From: Nocardioides cavernae
GTDB lineage: Bacteria; Actinomycetota; Actinomycetes; Propionibacteriales; Nocardioidaceae
Direction of reading: 5' to 3'
Assembly: GCF_016907475.1 (NCBI RefSeq)
Contig: NZ_JAFBCA010000001.1
Span: forward strand, 2,108,001 to 2,172,000
DNA length: 64,000 nt
Below, in pieces: positions 8,683 through 17,126 of this stretch. Position 1 is the first letter of the stretch. Each line of letters begins with the position of its first letter. Below the pieces are notes generated by a model, which ran no database searches, was not told the DNA's origin, and saw only the letters and a list, made by a program, of their open reading frames with translations. Made by a program: the position numbers and the translations under genes.

Positions 8683-9906
8683 GTGGTGACCAACCTGATC
8701 CAACTGGGCGCAGCCGCGCTCGACGCTGACGACCCCCTCGCCCGTTTCCGCGACCGCTTCGTCGGGGCCGCGAGCGACCTCGTCTACTTCGACGGCAACT
8801 CCCTCGGCCGCCCCGTCGCCGCGACGGCGGGCCGGCTCGGCGCGTTCGTCGAGCAGGACTGGGGCGGCCGCCTCATCCGTGGGTGGGACGAGCAGTGGAT
8901 GGACCTGCCGACCACGCTCGGCGACGACCTGGCGCGCGTCTGCCTCGGCGCCGCCGCGGGCCAGACGGCTGTCGGCGACTCGACCACGGTGTGGCTCTAC
9001 AAGCTGATGCGCGCGGCCGTCGACCACGCGGTGCGCACGGACCCCGGCCGCACCGAGATCGTCATCGACACCGACAACTTCCCCACCGACCGCTACGTCG
9101 CCGAGGGCATCGCCGCCGAGCGCGGGCTGACGCTGCGGTGGATCGAGGTCGACACCTCCGAGGGCGTCACCGCCGACCAGCTCCGCGAGGCGGTCGGCGA
9201 GCGCACCGCCCTCGTCGTGCTCAACCACGTCGCCTATCGCTCGGCCTGGCTCGCCGACGCCCCTGAGCTCACCCGGATCAGCCACGACGCCGGCGCACTC
9301 GTCCTCTGGGACCTGTGCCACTCCGCGGGATCGGTGCCCGTCGCCCTCGACGCGTGGGACGCCGACCTCGCCGTCGGCTGCACCTACAAGTACCTCAACG
9401 GAGGTCCCGGGTCCCCGGCCTTCGGCTACGTCAACGCGCGCCTGCAGGACGAGCTCACGCAGCCGATCCAGGGCTGGATGGGCCACGCCGACCCGTTCCT
9501 GATGGGGCCCGGCTACACGCCCGCGCCGGGCATGCGGAGGTTCATCTCCGGGACCCCGCCGATCCTCGGCATGGTCGCCATGCAGGACATGCTCGCGCTG
9601 GTCGAGGAGGCGGGCATCGAGGCGATCCGCGCCAAGTCGGTCGCGCTGACGTCGTACGCCGTCGAGCTCGCCGACGCGACGCTGCCCGACGTCACCCTCG
9701 CCTCCCCGCGCGACCCGGCCCTGCGGGGCGGCCACGTGACCCTCCAGCACGACCGGATGCGCGAGGTCACCGCGCTCCTGTGGGAGCGGGACGTGATCCC
9801 GGACTACCGCGACCCGGGCGGCCTGCGGCTGGGGCTCTCCCCGCTGTCGACGTCGTTCGACGAGGTCGAGCGCGGCATCGCCGCGGTTGCCGAGGCCCTG
9901 CGATGA
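8683..9906 (+). CDS. kynU: Kynureninase
   Basis: PLP enzyme that cleaves kynurenine or 3-hydroxykynurenine to (hydroxy)anthranilate and alanine. The 407-residue chain begins at GTG 8683 (a second GTG at 8686 is equivalent). It shows the family's VYFDGNSLGRP start, the IVIDTDNFPTDRYVAEG segment, the aspartate-rich WDLCHSAGSVPV that contacts the cofactor, and the PLP lysine in CTYKYLNGGPG (about residue 236). The FISGTPPILG motif is also present. No tryptophan 2,3-dioxygenase or formamidase gene lies nearby. It overlaps the next gene by 4 nt, so GNAT, VOC and the deaminase may be cotranscribed. Confidence 0.95.
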   Translation: MVTNLIQLGAAALDADDPLARFRDRFVGAASDLVYFDGNSLGRPVAATAGRLGAFVEQDWGGRLIRGWDEQWMDLPTTLGDDLARVCLGAAAGQTAVGDSTTVWLYKLMRAAVDHAVRTDPGRTEIVIDTDNFPTDRYVAEGIAAERGLTLRWIEVDTSEGVTADQLREAVGERTALVVLNHVAYRSAWLADAPELTRISHDAGALVLWDLCHSAGSVPVALDAWDADLAVGCTYKYLNGGPGSPAFGYVNARLQDELTQPIQGWMGHADPFLMGPGYTPAPGMRRFISGTPPILGMVAMQDMLALVEEAGIEAIRAKSVALTSYAVELADATLPDVTLASPRDPALRGGHVTLQHDRMREVTALLWERDVIPDYRDPGGLRLGLSPLSTSFDEVERGIAAVAEALR

Positions 9907-10664
9907 CCGGGCCGGTGGGGGTGCGGCTGTCGGCGACGCGGACCCGGACGACCAACGACCACGGGCAGCCGCTGGGCCGTCCGGTCGAGTGGACGGGTGC
10001 GACCGCGCCGGCGAAGGACGTCGTCCTCGAGGGGCGTGGTGTCCGCCTCGAGCCGATCGGCGCCCAGCACGCCGACGACCTGTTCGCGGCGTTGTGCCGC
10101 GTGGACGACGACGCGCTCTGGACGTACCTGGCCTGGGAGCGCCCTCGCGACCGCGAGCAGATGGTCGCACTCGTCGAGCAGCTCGCGACCGACGACGAGC
10201 GGGTGTTCGTCGCGATCGTCCCGACCGAGACCGACCGGGCGGCCGGTTTCTGCGGACTGATGCGCATCGACCCGCAGATGGGCTCGATCGAGGTTGGAGC
10301 GATCGCCCTGGGCCGCCAGCTCCAGCGCAGCCGCGCGGCGACCGAGCTGCAGGCTCTGCTGATGCGTCACGTCTTCGACGACCTGGGATTCCGTCGTTAC
10401 GAGTGGAAGTGCGACAGCCTCAACGCGCCGTCGCGTCGCGCAGCGCTCAGGCTCGGATTCATCTGGGAGGGCCGGTTCCGCAACGCCCTCGTCTACAAGG
10501 GCCGCAACCGCGACACCGACTGGTTCTCGATCACGGACGGCGAGTGGCCGCGCGTGCGCACGGCGCTCGACGCGTGGCTCGACGACGACAACTTCGACGA
10601 CACCGGCCGCCAGCGCACCCGCCTGGCCGCCCGGGCCCCGCGACCCGACCAGCAGGAGGCCTGA
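9903..10664 (+). CDS. GNAT-family N-acetyltransferase (RimJ/RimL type)
   Basis: A 253-residue protein starting at the ATG that overlaps the kynU stop. The acetyltransferase domain (about residues 40-225) starts with LEGRGVRLEPI and contains the acetyl-CoA-binding beta4-alpha3 region around IEVGAIALGRQLQRSRAATE, then FDDLGFRRYEWKCDSLNAPS, typical of RimJ/RimL-type enzymes that acetylate amino groups of proteins or small molecules. The family's Q/RxxGxG/A loop appears here in a loose form (RQLQRSRAA). It has no obvious tie to kynurenine metabolism except coupling. Substrate unknown. Confidence 0.85.
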   Translation: MTGPVGVRLSATRTRTTNDHGQPLGRPVEWTGATAPAKDVVLEGRGVRLEPIGAQHADDLFAALCRVDDDALWTYLAWERPRDREQMVALVEQLATDDERVFVAIVPTETDRAAGFCGLMRIDPQMGSIEVGAIALGRQLQRSRAATELQALLMRHVFDDLGFRRYEWKCDSLNAPSRRAALRLGFIWEGRFRNALVYKGRNRDTDWFSITDGEWPRVRTALDAWLDDDNFDDTGRQRTRLAARAPRPDQQEA

Positions 10665-10665
10665 G

Positions 10666-11082
10666 ATGGACCAGCGCGTCAGCTTCATCACCCTCGTCGT
10701 GACCGACCTCGAGGTCACCCGGCGCTTCTACGTCGACGGCCTGGGCTGGGAGCCCGAGATCCACGTGCCGGGGGAGGTGCTGATGTTCAAGGTCGCCGAC
10801 AAGGTCGTGCTGAGCCTGTGGACCGAGAGCGGCTTCGTCGCCGAGGTCGGCCAGGCGCCGGCGCGCGGCGGCGTACCCCCGGTCACGCTGTCCCACAACC
10901 TCGCCACCACGCAGGGCGTCGACACCGTCCTCGAGCAGGCCCGGGCCGCCGGGGCGTCGCAGGTCGGCGAGGCGAGCGAGCGCGACTGGGGTGGCTACTC
11001 GGGCTACTTCGCCGATCCCGACGGCTTCCGCTGGGAAGTGGCCTACAACCCGGGCGAGATCGGGCAGTCTGTGCTCCCGTGA
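10666..11082 (+). CDS. VOC-family (glyoxalase/bleomycin-resistance fold) protein
   Basis: A single 138-residue VOC module: QRVSFITLVVTDLEVTRRFY at the N-terminus, and YSGYFADPDGFRWEVAYNPG near the end, which carries the conserved metal-side Glu. It starts one base after the GNAT stop and overlaps the deaminase gene by 4 nt. The family includes glyoxalases, dioxygenases and antibiotic-binding proteins, and short stand-alone members like this are usually of unknown function. Confidence 0.85.
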   Translation: MDQRVSFITLVVTDLEVTRRFYVDGLGWEPEIHVPGEVLMFKVADKVVLSLWTESGFVAEVGQAPARGGVPPVTLSHNLATTQGVDTVLEQARAAGASQVGEASERDWGGYSGYFADPDGFRWEVAYNPGEIGQSVLP

Positions 11083-11543
11083 GCACCGCCAGCGCCGGGA
11101 GCACCGGACACGCCGTACCCGGGTGGGACGACTACTTCCTCGGCATCGCCGACGCCGTCGCCGCCCGGGCCAAGTGCACACGCCGACGGGTGGGCGCGGT
11201 CCTCACGATCGACCACCGCATCATCGCCACCGGCTACAACGGCGCCGCGCCCGGCGAGGACGACTGCCTGGCCGGTGCGTGCCCGCGGGGGCAGCTCGGG
11301 TACGACGTCGTGCCGGGGCTCGGGGACTACGACCGGCCGGGCACGGCGGGCTTCTGCATCGCCATCCACGCCGAGGTCAACGCCCTGCTGTTCGCGACCC
11401 GCGACACCAAGGGTGCGACCGCCTACATCACGGACCCGCCCTGCCCGGGCTGCCGCAAGGCGCTCGCCGCTGCCGGCGTGATCCGTGCCGTCTGGCCCGA
11501 CGGCGAGCACGACCGCGAGGGCCTCACGACCTGGAGTCGGTAG
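11079..11543 (+). CDS. dCMP deaminase-type cytidine deaminase
   Basis: A 154-residue zinc-dependent deaminase starting at a GTG that overlaps the VOC stop. Zinc ligands and the catalytic Glu are in AIHAEVNALLF (HAE), with the second site PPCPGCRKAL (PCxxC). The N-terminal AVAARAKCTRRRVGAVLTID and GYNGAAPGEDDC match the ComEB/dCMP deaminase subfamily, which supplies dUMP for thymidylate synthesis. The segment CLAGACPRG is an insertion typical of this subfamily. Its last 20 nt overlap the 3' end of the convergent membrane-protein gene. Confidence 0.9.
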   Translation: MSTASAGSTGHAVPGWDDYFLGIADAVAARAKCTRRRVGAVLTIDHRIIATGYNGAAPGEDDCLAGACPRGQLGYDVVPGLGDYDRPGTAGFCIAIHAEVNALLFATRDTKGATAYITDPPCPGCRKALAAAGVIRAVWPDGEHDREGLTTWSR

Positions 11544-12231
11544 ACCCGCTTGCCCGTGAGTCTCCAGGAGACTCAAGGTCGAGTTCCCGCTTCTCCTCGG
11601 CCTTGCGCCGGCGCTTGACCTCGCCCCGCGCGATGAAGAACGCGATCAGGACCGGGATGGCGAACTTCCGCACGGTGTCGACCCACGGCGGCAGGTCCGG
11701 CAGGTCGATGTCGGGCCAGGGGATCGCCGGGAGGCGGATGTCGGGCCACGGGATGGAGGGCAGGTCGGGCCAGGGGATCGACGGCAGGTCGACGTCGGGC
11801 CACGGGATGCTCGGCCACGGGACGAGCGTCAGCAGCCAGACCACCAGGACGGGTACGCCGACGCCAGCAGCCGCGATCGCCGTCTGCCGCGCGGTGTGGA
11901 GGTGGGGGTGCGCGCCGATCCACTCGGCGCGCGCGGCTGCCTTCGACCCGGCCTCGGGCTCGAGGTCGGTGCCTCCGAGGCCGGCGTGCGCCTCGGTCTC
12001 GGAGTCGTGCAGCGTGACGCGCCGTGCCGGCCCGGTCACCCCGAACTTCAGGCGGACGGCCCCGTCCGCACCCTTCGGCGCGACGACGAAGGTCTCGTCG
12101 GAGGTCTTCTTCCGGCCCACCTCGACGCCGTCACGGCTCCAGACGGCCTCCCGGACGAGCGCGCCGCGCTCGACCACGACGGCATGCTCGTCGCCGTCGC
12201 GGACGAGGTGCCAGCGCTCGGTGTCCCCCAT
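11524..12231 (-). CDS. Membrane protein with Pro-Trp-Pro repeats
   Basis: A 235-residue protein of unknown function, with the start chosen at ATG 12231 because upstream codons read into the TetR promoter. Residues 1-95 are a hydrophilic beta-rich domain (ERWHLVRDGDEHAVVVERG). A membrane segment (about 118-137) follows, then an extracytoplasmic array of IPWPD/LPSIPWPD repeats (six PWP units, about 138-185), then a second membrane segment and a basic tail. The repeat array is unusual and may be a rigid extended surface element. The last codons lie within a GTGAGTC-type hairpin (11551-11578) and overlap the deaminase gene. Confidence 0.7.
   Translation of the reverse strand: MGDTERWHLVRDGDEHAVVVERGALVREAVWSRDGVEVGRKKTSDETFVVAPKGADGAVRLKFGVTGPARRVTLHDSETEAHAGLGGTDLEPEAGSKAAARAEWIGAHPHLHTARQTAIAAAGVGVPVLVVWLLTLVPWPSIPWPDVDLPSIPWPDLPSIPWPDIRLPAIPWPDIDLPDLPPWVDTVRKFAIPVLIAFFIARGEVKRRRKAEEKRELDLESPGDSRASGSTDSRS
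11551..11578. repeat. Third copy of the GTGAGTC hairpin family
   Basis: TGAGTCTCC at 11557-11565 and GGAGACTCA at 11567-11575 form a near-perfect palindrome, preceded by CTTGCCC as in the elements at 5925-6028. It lies where the deaminase and membrane-protein genes converge and codes for the last residues of the latter, so it may serve as their terminator. Confidence 0.5.
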
Positions 12232-12274
12232 GCGTGCAATACTAGAGCATCCACTCCAAGAAAGGATGTGACGG

Positions 12275-12880
12275 GTGGCCCGCACCGTTGACCCCGAGCG
12301 CCACCTCGCGCGCCGGCTGGTGATCATCGACGCCGCCCTCACCTGCTTCGCTGCCACCGGTTACGTCGGGACCTCGACCGCGGCGATCTGCCGGGAGGCC
12401 GGCATCGGGTCCGGCACCTTCTTCCACTACTTCCCGACCAAGCAGTCGCTGCTGCTGGCGATCCTGGCCCACGGCACCGAGGAGACCCGGGCGTGGTTCG
12501 CCGCCCGCGCGGACGACGCCGACCCGCTCGCGGTCGTCGAGGCCTACGTCGACCACACCGCGGAGGAGATGTCGGAGCCCCGGCTGGCCGGGTTCGTCCG
12601 GGCGGTCGGCGCGGTGATGGGGGAGCCGGAGGTCGAGGCCGCGTTCGCGCTCGACAGCCAGGTGCTCCAGGAGGGGCTCGAGCCCTGGGTCGCCCGGGCG
12701 CAGGAGGCCGGGCAGGTGCGCGGCGACCGCTCCGCCCGCGACCTGACGGCGTGGCTGATGGTCGTGCTCGACGGCTTCCTCGGCCGGCTCGCGGTGGACG
12801 CGGACTTCACGGCCGACGCGCAGCGGGCCACGCTCCTCGACGTCGTACGACGACTGCTTGCGCCCGAGGCGCGGTCCTAG
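12275..12880 (+). CDS. TetR-family transcriptional regulator
   Basis: A 201-residue regulator starting at GTG 12275 behind the ribosome site AAAGGA. The N-terminal HTH (about residues 15-60) reads IIDAALTCFAATGYVGTSTA, then GIGSGTFFHYFPTKQSLLLA, the standard TetR signature. The C-terminal ligand domain has no close recognisable relative. A short inverted repeat (CATCC 12248-12252, GGATG 12264-12268) in the 43-bp divergent gap to the repeat-bearing membrane protein could be its operator. Target genes are probably these two. Confidence 0.9.
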   Translation: MARTVDPERHLARRLVIIDAALTCFAATGYVGTSTAAICREAGIGSGTFFHYFPTKQSLLLAILAHGTEETRAWFAARADDADPLAVVEAYVDHTAEEMSEPRLAGFVRAVGAVMGEPEVEAAFALDSQVLQEGLEPWVARAQEAGQVRGDRSARDLTAWLMVVLDGFLGRLAVDADFTADAQRATLLDVVRRLLAPEARS

Positions 12881-13332
12881 GGCTGGCGGACCCAGACGAG
12901 CTCGCCCGACTCCCACATGCCCAGGGCGACGGGGACCAGGCTGCTCATCGCCTCCGACGGCGTGAGCCCGGCGAGGTCCTCCGCGTGCTCGGTCCCGTAG
13001 GCCTGCCCGGCCGCGTTGTTGTGCGCGTCGATGCGGGAGTCTCGGCGGCTCGGGGTGCCGGCCTCCTGCGCGGCCGCGATCGAGCGGGCGACGTCGACCC
13101 CGAAGCGCGCGGTGAGCGTCGCCTGCCACATGAAGTGGCGCATCGCGTTGGTGCGCCCGGGGACGCCGCGGCCGTGCGTCGCGGCCGCCTGCAGGGCGGC
13201 CTGAGAGACGCGCAGCACCTCGAAGGCGCCCGAGGGCCCGAGGCCGGCCCTGGTCGCGGCGGCGTACAGCCGCGGGACCCCGGTCCCGGCGTGGATGGCC
13301 TGCTGCACGACGTCACCGAAACCCATGGACAC
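12877..13332 (-). CDS. DUF6973-like hypothetical protein
   Basis: A 151-residue soluble protein. It has a central NAMRHFMWQATLTARFG motif followed by SRIDAHNNAAGQAYG, an arrangement of conserved Asn, Arg-His and Asp-x-x-Asn-Asn that I associate with the DUF6973 group. These polar clusters could be a metal or hydrolase site, but no activity is known to me. It converges on TetR with a 4-nt tail overlap and is divergent from the LD-carboxypeptidase gene. Confidence 0.6.
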   Translation of the reverse strand: MSMGFGDVVQQAIHAGTGVPRLYAAATRAGLGPSGAFEVLRVSQAALQAAATHGRGVPGRTNAMRHFMWQATLTARFGVDVARSIAAAQEAGTPSRRDSRIDAHNNAAGQAYGTEHAEDLAGLTPSEAMSSLVPVALGMWESGELVWVRQP

Positions 13333-13351
13333 ACAGTGTCAGACTCGTGGC

Positions 13352-14368
13352 ATGGCCCGACCACTCCGCTTCCCGGCCCCGCTCCGCCCCGGTGACCGCA
13401 TCGCCGTGACTGCACCGTCCGCCGGCGTCACGGGTGCCTCGGCGGCCCGGATCGACTTCTGCCTCGACTGGCTGCGCGGTCGCGGGTACGACGTCGTGGT
13501 GGGGGAGTGCCTCTACGGCGACGGCCTCACCTCCGCCCCCGCAGAACAGCGTGCGGCCGAGCTGACCCGCATGCTCGCCGACCCCGACATCCACTGCGTC
13601 GTGCCTCCATGGGGCGGCGAGACCGCGATCGACATGGTCGACCTGCTCGACTGGGACGTGCTCGCCGAGGCTGAGCCCACGTGGCTCGTCGGCTACTCGG
13701 ACCTGTCCACCCTCCTCCTGCCCGTCACGACCCGCCTCGGCTGGGCCACGCTCCACGGCGACAACCTCGCGGACACGCCGTACGTGGTGCCCGACGGCCT
13801 GCTGCACTGGCTCGACCTGGCCGGCGGCCCGGGCCCGTTCGTGCAGCGCGACTCCGGACTGGTCGCCACCTGGGTCCGTTTCGAGCAGGACGCGCAGGCC
13901 ACCGAGTGGTCGCACGTCGGACAGGGCCGTTGGGAGGTGGAGGGCGGGGGGCGGCTGGACGTCACCGGCCGGCTGGTGGGCGGCTGCGCCGAGACGGTCG
14001 CCAACCTCGCCGGCACGCCGTACGGCGACGTGCGCGCGTGGGCCGAGGACCTCGACGAGCCGACGATCGTCTACGTCGAGGCCTGCGAGGAGCACGCGGT
14101 CAACATCTGCCGCTACCTGCACTCCCTGCGGCTGGCGGGGTGGTTCGACCGGGCGGCCGCCGTGCTGGTCGGCCGGACCAACGCCCCCGACCACGCCGAC
14201 CTCACGCAGCGCGAGGCGGTGCTCGACGCCCTCGGCCGGCTGGACGTCCCGGTCGTGTGGGACCTCGAGATCGGGCACGTCCCGCCGCACCTGCCGCTCG
14301 TCAACGGGGCGCTCGCCCGGGTCGTCGTCGACGGTGACACCCGCGAGATCACCCAGACCCTCGCCTGA
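13352..14368 (+). CDS. LD-carboxypeptidase (peptidase S66)
   Basis: A 338-residue cytosolic serine peptidase of the MccF/LdcA family, which removes the terminal D-alanine from murein tetrapeptide during recycling or degrades microcin-like adducts. The start MARPLRFPAPLRPGDRIAV is chosen because PGDRIAV is the family's N-terminal strand; an upstream ATG would add 19 unrelated residues. Visible catalytic pieces are the nucleophile elbow VGYSDLS (Ser about 112), the Glu in VYVEACEEHA and the His in EIGHVPPHLPL. PPWGGETAIDMVDLLDWD is also typical. The MccF-like branch cannot be excluded. Confidence 0.9.
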   Translation: MARPLRFPAPLRPGDRIAVTAPSAGVTGASAARIDFCLDWLRGRGYDVVVGECLYGDGLTSAPAEQRAAELTRMLADPDIHCVVPPWGGETAIDMVDLLDWDVLAEAEPTWLVGYSDLSTLLLPVTTRLGWATLHGDNLADTPYVVPDGLLHWLDLAGGPGPFVQRDSGLVATWVRFEQDAQATEWSHVGQGRWEVEGGGRLDVTGRLVGGCAETVANLAGTPYGDVRAWAEDLDEPTIVYVEACEEHAVNICRYLHSLRLAGWFDRAAAVLVGRTNAPDHADLTQREAVLDALGRLDVPVVWDLEIGHVPPHLPLVNGALARVVVDGDTREITQTLA

Positions 14369-14422
14369 CGTCGGCGACAAAGGGGCTGGTCGCTGTCGGT
14401 GGACGGTGGCAGGGTCGGTGGC

Positions 14423-15106
14423 ATGAGCGATGCGACCACGGACCCGAAGGCGCGCCTGAGCCACGACGAGATCCTCGAGGCTGGCCTCGACGACTGGCGC
14501 AAGGTGCTCAACCAGCTCCGGGCCCGCTTCCGCACCGGTGACTTCGCGACGGGCGTCGCCCTCGTCGACCGCATCGGGGCCGCCGCCGACGAGGCCAACC
14601 ACCACCCCGACGTCTCGCTGACCTACCCCGAGGTCATCGTCACGCTCAGCAGCCACGACGTCGGCGGCATCACCAGCCGCGACGTCGACCTGGCCCGGCG
14701 GATCAGCGGGTTCGCGGCCGAGCTCGGCGCGAGCGCCGACACCTCCGGGCTCACCGCGCTGGAGCCCGGGCTCGACACGGCCGCACCTGAGCGGCTCGGC
14801 GCCTTCTACGCCGCGCTACTCGGGGGCGAGGTCGACGACGGCGAGCCCGTCGACCCGAGCGGTCAGGTGCCGGGGCTGTGGTTCCAGAAGGGGGAGCGCG
14901 GCGAGTCCACCCTTCCCCCGCAGGACCCCGAGCAGCGCTGGCACCTCGACGTGTGGGTGCCCCACGACGAGGGCGAGCGGCGCCTGGAGGCCGTCCTCGC
15001 CGCCGGTGGCCGGTTGGTGAGCGACGCCGAGGCGCCGTCGTTCTGGGTCGTCGAGGACCCCGACGGCAACCGCTCCTGCATCTGCACGCCGCTCGACCGC
15101 GGGTGA
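14423..15106 (+). CDS. Pterin-4a-carbinolamine dehydratase fused to a VOC domain
   Basis: A 227-residue two-domain protein. Residues 1-95 are a PhhB/DCoH-type pterin dehydratase, with the catalytic motif EANHHPDVSLTY and the strand-turn LSSHDVGGITSRDVDLARRI. Residues about 105-225 are a glyoxalase-like VOC domain (WHLDVWVPHDEG, VVEDPDGNRSCIC). Dehydratases of this kind recycle the tetrahydropterin used by aromatic amino acid hydroxylases or work in molybdopterin metabolism. The fusion is known in actinomycetes, but the role of the VOC part is unclear. The start MSDATT is preferred to an upstream ATG. Confidence 0.85.
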   Translation: MSDATTDPKARLSHDEILEAGLDDWRKVLNQLRARFRTGDFATGVALVDRIGAAADEANHHPDVSLTYPEVIVTLSSHDVGGITSRDVDLARRISGFAAELGASADTSGLTALEPGLDTAAPERLGAFYAALLGGEVDDGEPVDPSGQVPGLWFQKGERGESTLPPQDPEQRWHLDVWVPHDEGERRLEAVLAAGGRLVSDAEAPSFWVVEDPDGNRSCICTPLDRG

Positions 15107-15221
15107 CCGGCCGGCCTCGCCCGGAGCGCGTCGCGCCACATGGCGAGACTCCCGTTCCAGATACTGGGACGCCTGTCACACTTGCTTGACGCCGGACCAC
15201 CCCGGCGACGACGGTTGTCGC

Positions 15222-15263
15222 ATGCGCACCGAGATTCTTGTACGCACGCGACGCGTGAGCTGA
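15222..15263 (+). CDS. Leader peptide of the ilvB attenuator ([13 protein letters not shown])
   Basis: A 13-codon ORF 104 nt upstream of ilvB whose product contains Ile-Leu-Val in a row (ATT CTT GTA, 15234-15242) and a further Val. It is followed by an intrinsic terminator with six T (15291-15323). This is the layout of branched-chain amino acid attenuators such as that of Corynebacterium ilvBNC: ribosome stalling at the Ile-Leu-Val codons would favour an antiterminator and allow ilvBN expression. ATT, CTT and GTA are rare codons in this GC-rich genome, which should sharpen the response. Confidence 0.75.
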   Translation: MRTEILVRTRRVS

Positions 15264-15290
15264 GGCCAGTCGGCCAACGCACGCGCGTCA

Positions 15291-15323
15291 CCCCTCGTCG
15301 CCCACCGGGCCGAGGGGTTTTTT
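15291..15323 (+). terminator. Intrinsic terminator of the ilv attenuator
   Basis: CCCCTCG (15291-15297) pairs with CGAGGGG (15311-15317), with an inner GCCC/GGGC stem, followed directly by TTTTTT (15318-15323). It ends 43 nt before the ilvB start, downstream of the leader ORF. It is one of the few U-tract terminators in the window, which supports a regulatory role. Confidence 0.85.
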
Positions 15324-15366
15324 CATGGGCTCATCGCCGGACACCGCACACGCAGGAGAGAAGGAC

Positions 15367-17121
15367 ATGACGGAGCAGGGCGCACAGGGAAGCGGATCGG
15401 TCACGGGCGCGCAGAGCCTCGTCACGTCCCTCGAGGCGGCCGGTGTCACCGACATCTTCGGCATCCCGGGCGGTGCGATCCTCCCGGCCTACGACCCCCT
15501 GATGGACTCCACGCGGATCCGCCACATCCTGGTCCGCCACGAGCAGGGCGCCGGGCACGCCGCCCAGGGCTACGCCGCCGCCACCGGCCGGGTGGGTGTC
15601 TGCATGGCGACCTCCGGTCCCGGCGCGACCAACCTCGTCACGCCGCTGGCCGACGCCCACATGGACTCGGTGCCGATGGTGGCCGTGACCGGGCAGGTCG
15701 GCGCCGCGATGATCGGCACCGACGCCTTCCAGGAGGCCGACATCCGCGGCATCACGATGCCGATCACCAAGCACAACTTCCTGGTCACCGACCCCGCCGA
15801 CATCCCGCACACGATCGCCGAGGCCTTCCACATCGCCTCGACCGGTCGTCCGGGCCCGGTGCTCGTCGACGTGGCCAAGTCCGCCCTGCAGGCGCAGACG
15901 ACGTTCGCCTGGCCCGACGAGCTGCACCTGCCCGGCTACCGACCGGTGACGACGCCGCACTCCAAGCAGATCAAGGAGGCCGTCCGGCTGATCCGCGAGG
16001 CCCGGCGCCCCGTCCTCTACGTCGGCGGCGGTGTCATCCGCGCCCGCGCGTCGCGCGAGCTGGCGCAGCTGGCCGCGTTGACGGGCATCCCGGTCGTGAC
16101 GACCCTGATGGCGCGCGGGGCGTTCCCCGACAGCCACCCGCAGCACCTCGGCATGCCGGGCATGCACGGCACCGTCGCCGCCGTCGCCGGCCTGCAGAAG
16201 AGTGACCTGATCATCAGCCTGGGCGCGCGGTTCGACGACCGCGTGACCGGCAACCTCGACTCGTTCGCGCCGAACGCGCTCGTCATCCACGCGGACATCG
16301 ACCCCGCCGAGATCGGCAAGAACCGTCACGCCGACGTGCCGATCGTGGGCGACTGCAAGGAGGTCGTCGCCCAGCTGGTCGCGCTGCTCACGACCGAGGG
16401 CGCCGACGGCGACTACGAGGCGTGGGTGGCCTTCCTCGCCGGACTGAAGACGCGCTACCCGCTCGGCTACGACACCCCGGCCGACGGCTCGCTCGCCCCG
16501 CAGTACGTCATCGAGCGGCTCGGCGCGATCGCCGGCCCCGAGGCGATCTACGCCTCCGGTGTCGGCCAGCACCAGATGTGGGCGGCGCACTACGTCGGCT
16601 ACGAGAACCCCAACACGTGGATCAACTCCGGCGGTCTCGGCACGATGGGCTTCGCGGTGCCGGCAGCCATGGGCGCCAAGGTCGGACGACCCGACAGCAC
16701 GGTCTGGGCGATCGACGGCGACGGCTGCTTCCAGATGACCAACCAGGAGCTCGCGACCTGCGCGATCAACGACATCCCGATCAAGGTCGCGATCATCAAC
16801 AACGAGTCGCTCGGCATGGTGCGGCAGTGGCAGACGCTCTTCTACAACGAGCGCTACTCCAACACCGACCTGCACTCCAAGCGGATCCCCGACTTCGTCA
16901 AGCTCGCCGAGGCCTACGGCTGCGTGGGGCTGGCCTGTGAGTCGCCCGAAGATGTCGACGCGACCATCGAGAAGGCCATGGCGATCGACCGGCCGGTCGT
17001 GGTCGACTTCCGCGTCCACCGTGACGCGATGGTGTGGCCGATGGTGGCCGCCGGCACCAGCAACGACGAGATCAAGTACGCGCGCGACCTGGCGCCCCAG
17101 TTCGACGAGGACGACATCTAG
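15367..17121 (+). CDS. ilvB: Acetolactate synthase large subunit
   Basis: Condenses pyruvate with pyruvate or 2-oxobutyrate in the first common step to valine, leucine and isoleucine. The 584-residue chain has the three ThDP-enzyme domains. The N-terminal catalytic Glu is in [16 protein letters not shown], the FAD-binding middle has [13 protein letters not shown], and the C-terminal ThDP/Mg site is [16 protein letters not shown] through VAIINN. The start MTEQGAQG is chosen for its ribosome site AGGAG at 15354-15358; an ATG 42 nt earlier overlaps the terminator tail. ilvN follows after 79 nt. Expression is probably set by the leader peptide and attenuator. Confidence 0.97.
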   Translation: MTEQGAQGSGSVTGAQSLVTSLEAAGVTDIFGIPGGAILPAYDPLMDSTRIRHILVRHEQGAGHAAQGYAAATGRVGVCMATSGPGATNLVTPLADAHMDSVPMVAVTGQVGAAMIGTDAFQEADIRGITMPITKHNFLVTDPADIPHTIAEAFHIASTGRPGPVLVDVAKSALQAQTTFAWPDELHLPGYRPVTTPHSKQIKEAVRLIREARRPVLYVGGGVIRARASRELAQLAALTGIPVVTTLMARGAFPDSHPQHLGMPGMHGTVAAVAGLQKSDLIISLGARFDDRVTGNLDSFAPNALVIHADIDPAEIGKNRHADVPIVGDCKEVVAQLVALLTTEGADGDYEAWVAFLAGLKTRYPLGYDTPADGSLAPQYVIERLGAIAGPEAIYASGVGQHQMWAAHYVGYENPNTWINSGGLGTMGFAVPAAMGAKVGRPDSTVWAIDGDGCFQMTNQELATCAINDIPIKVAIINNESLGMVRQWQTLFYNERYSNTDLHSKRIPDFVKLAEAYGCVGLACESPEDVDATIEKAMAIDRPVVVDFRVHRDAMVWPMVAAGTSNDEIKYARDLAPQFDEDDI

Positions 17122-17126
17122 TGGAC

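Noticed and set aside
15331-17019. Long open frame on the minus strand opposite ilvB (562 codons), and similar ones opposite ilvD, kynU and the CaiB genes
   Set aside because: They are shadows caused by the high third-position GC of the true genes; the translations are rich in Arg, Gly, Asp and Val and lack any domain or ribosome site.
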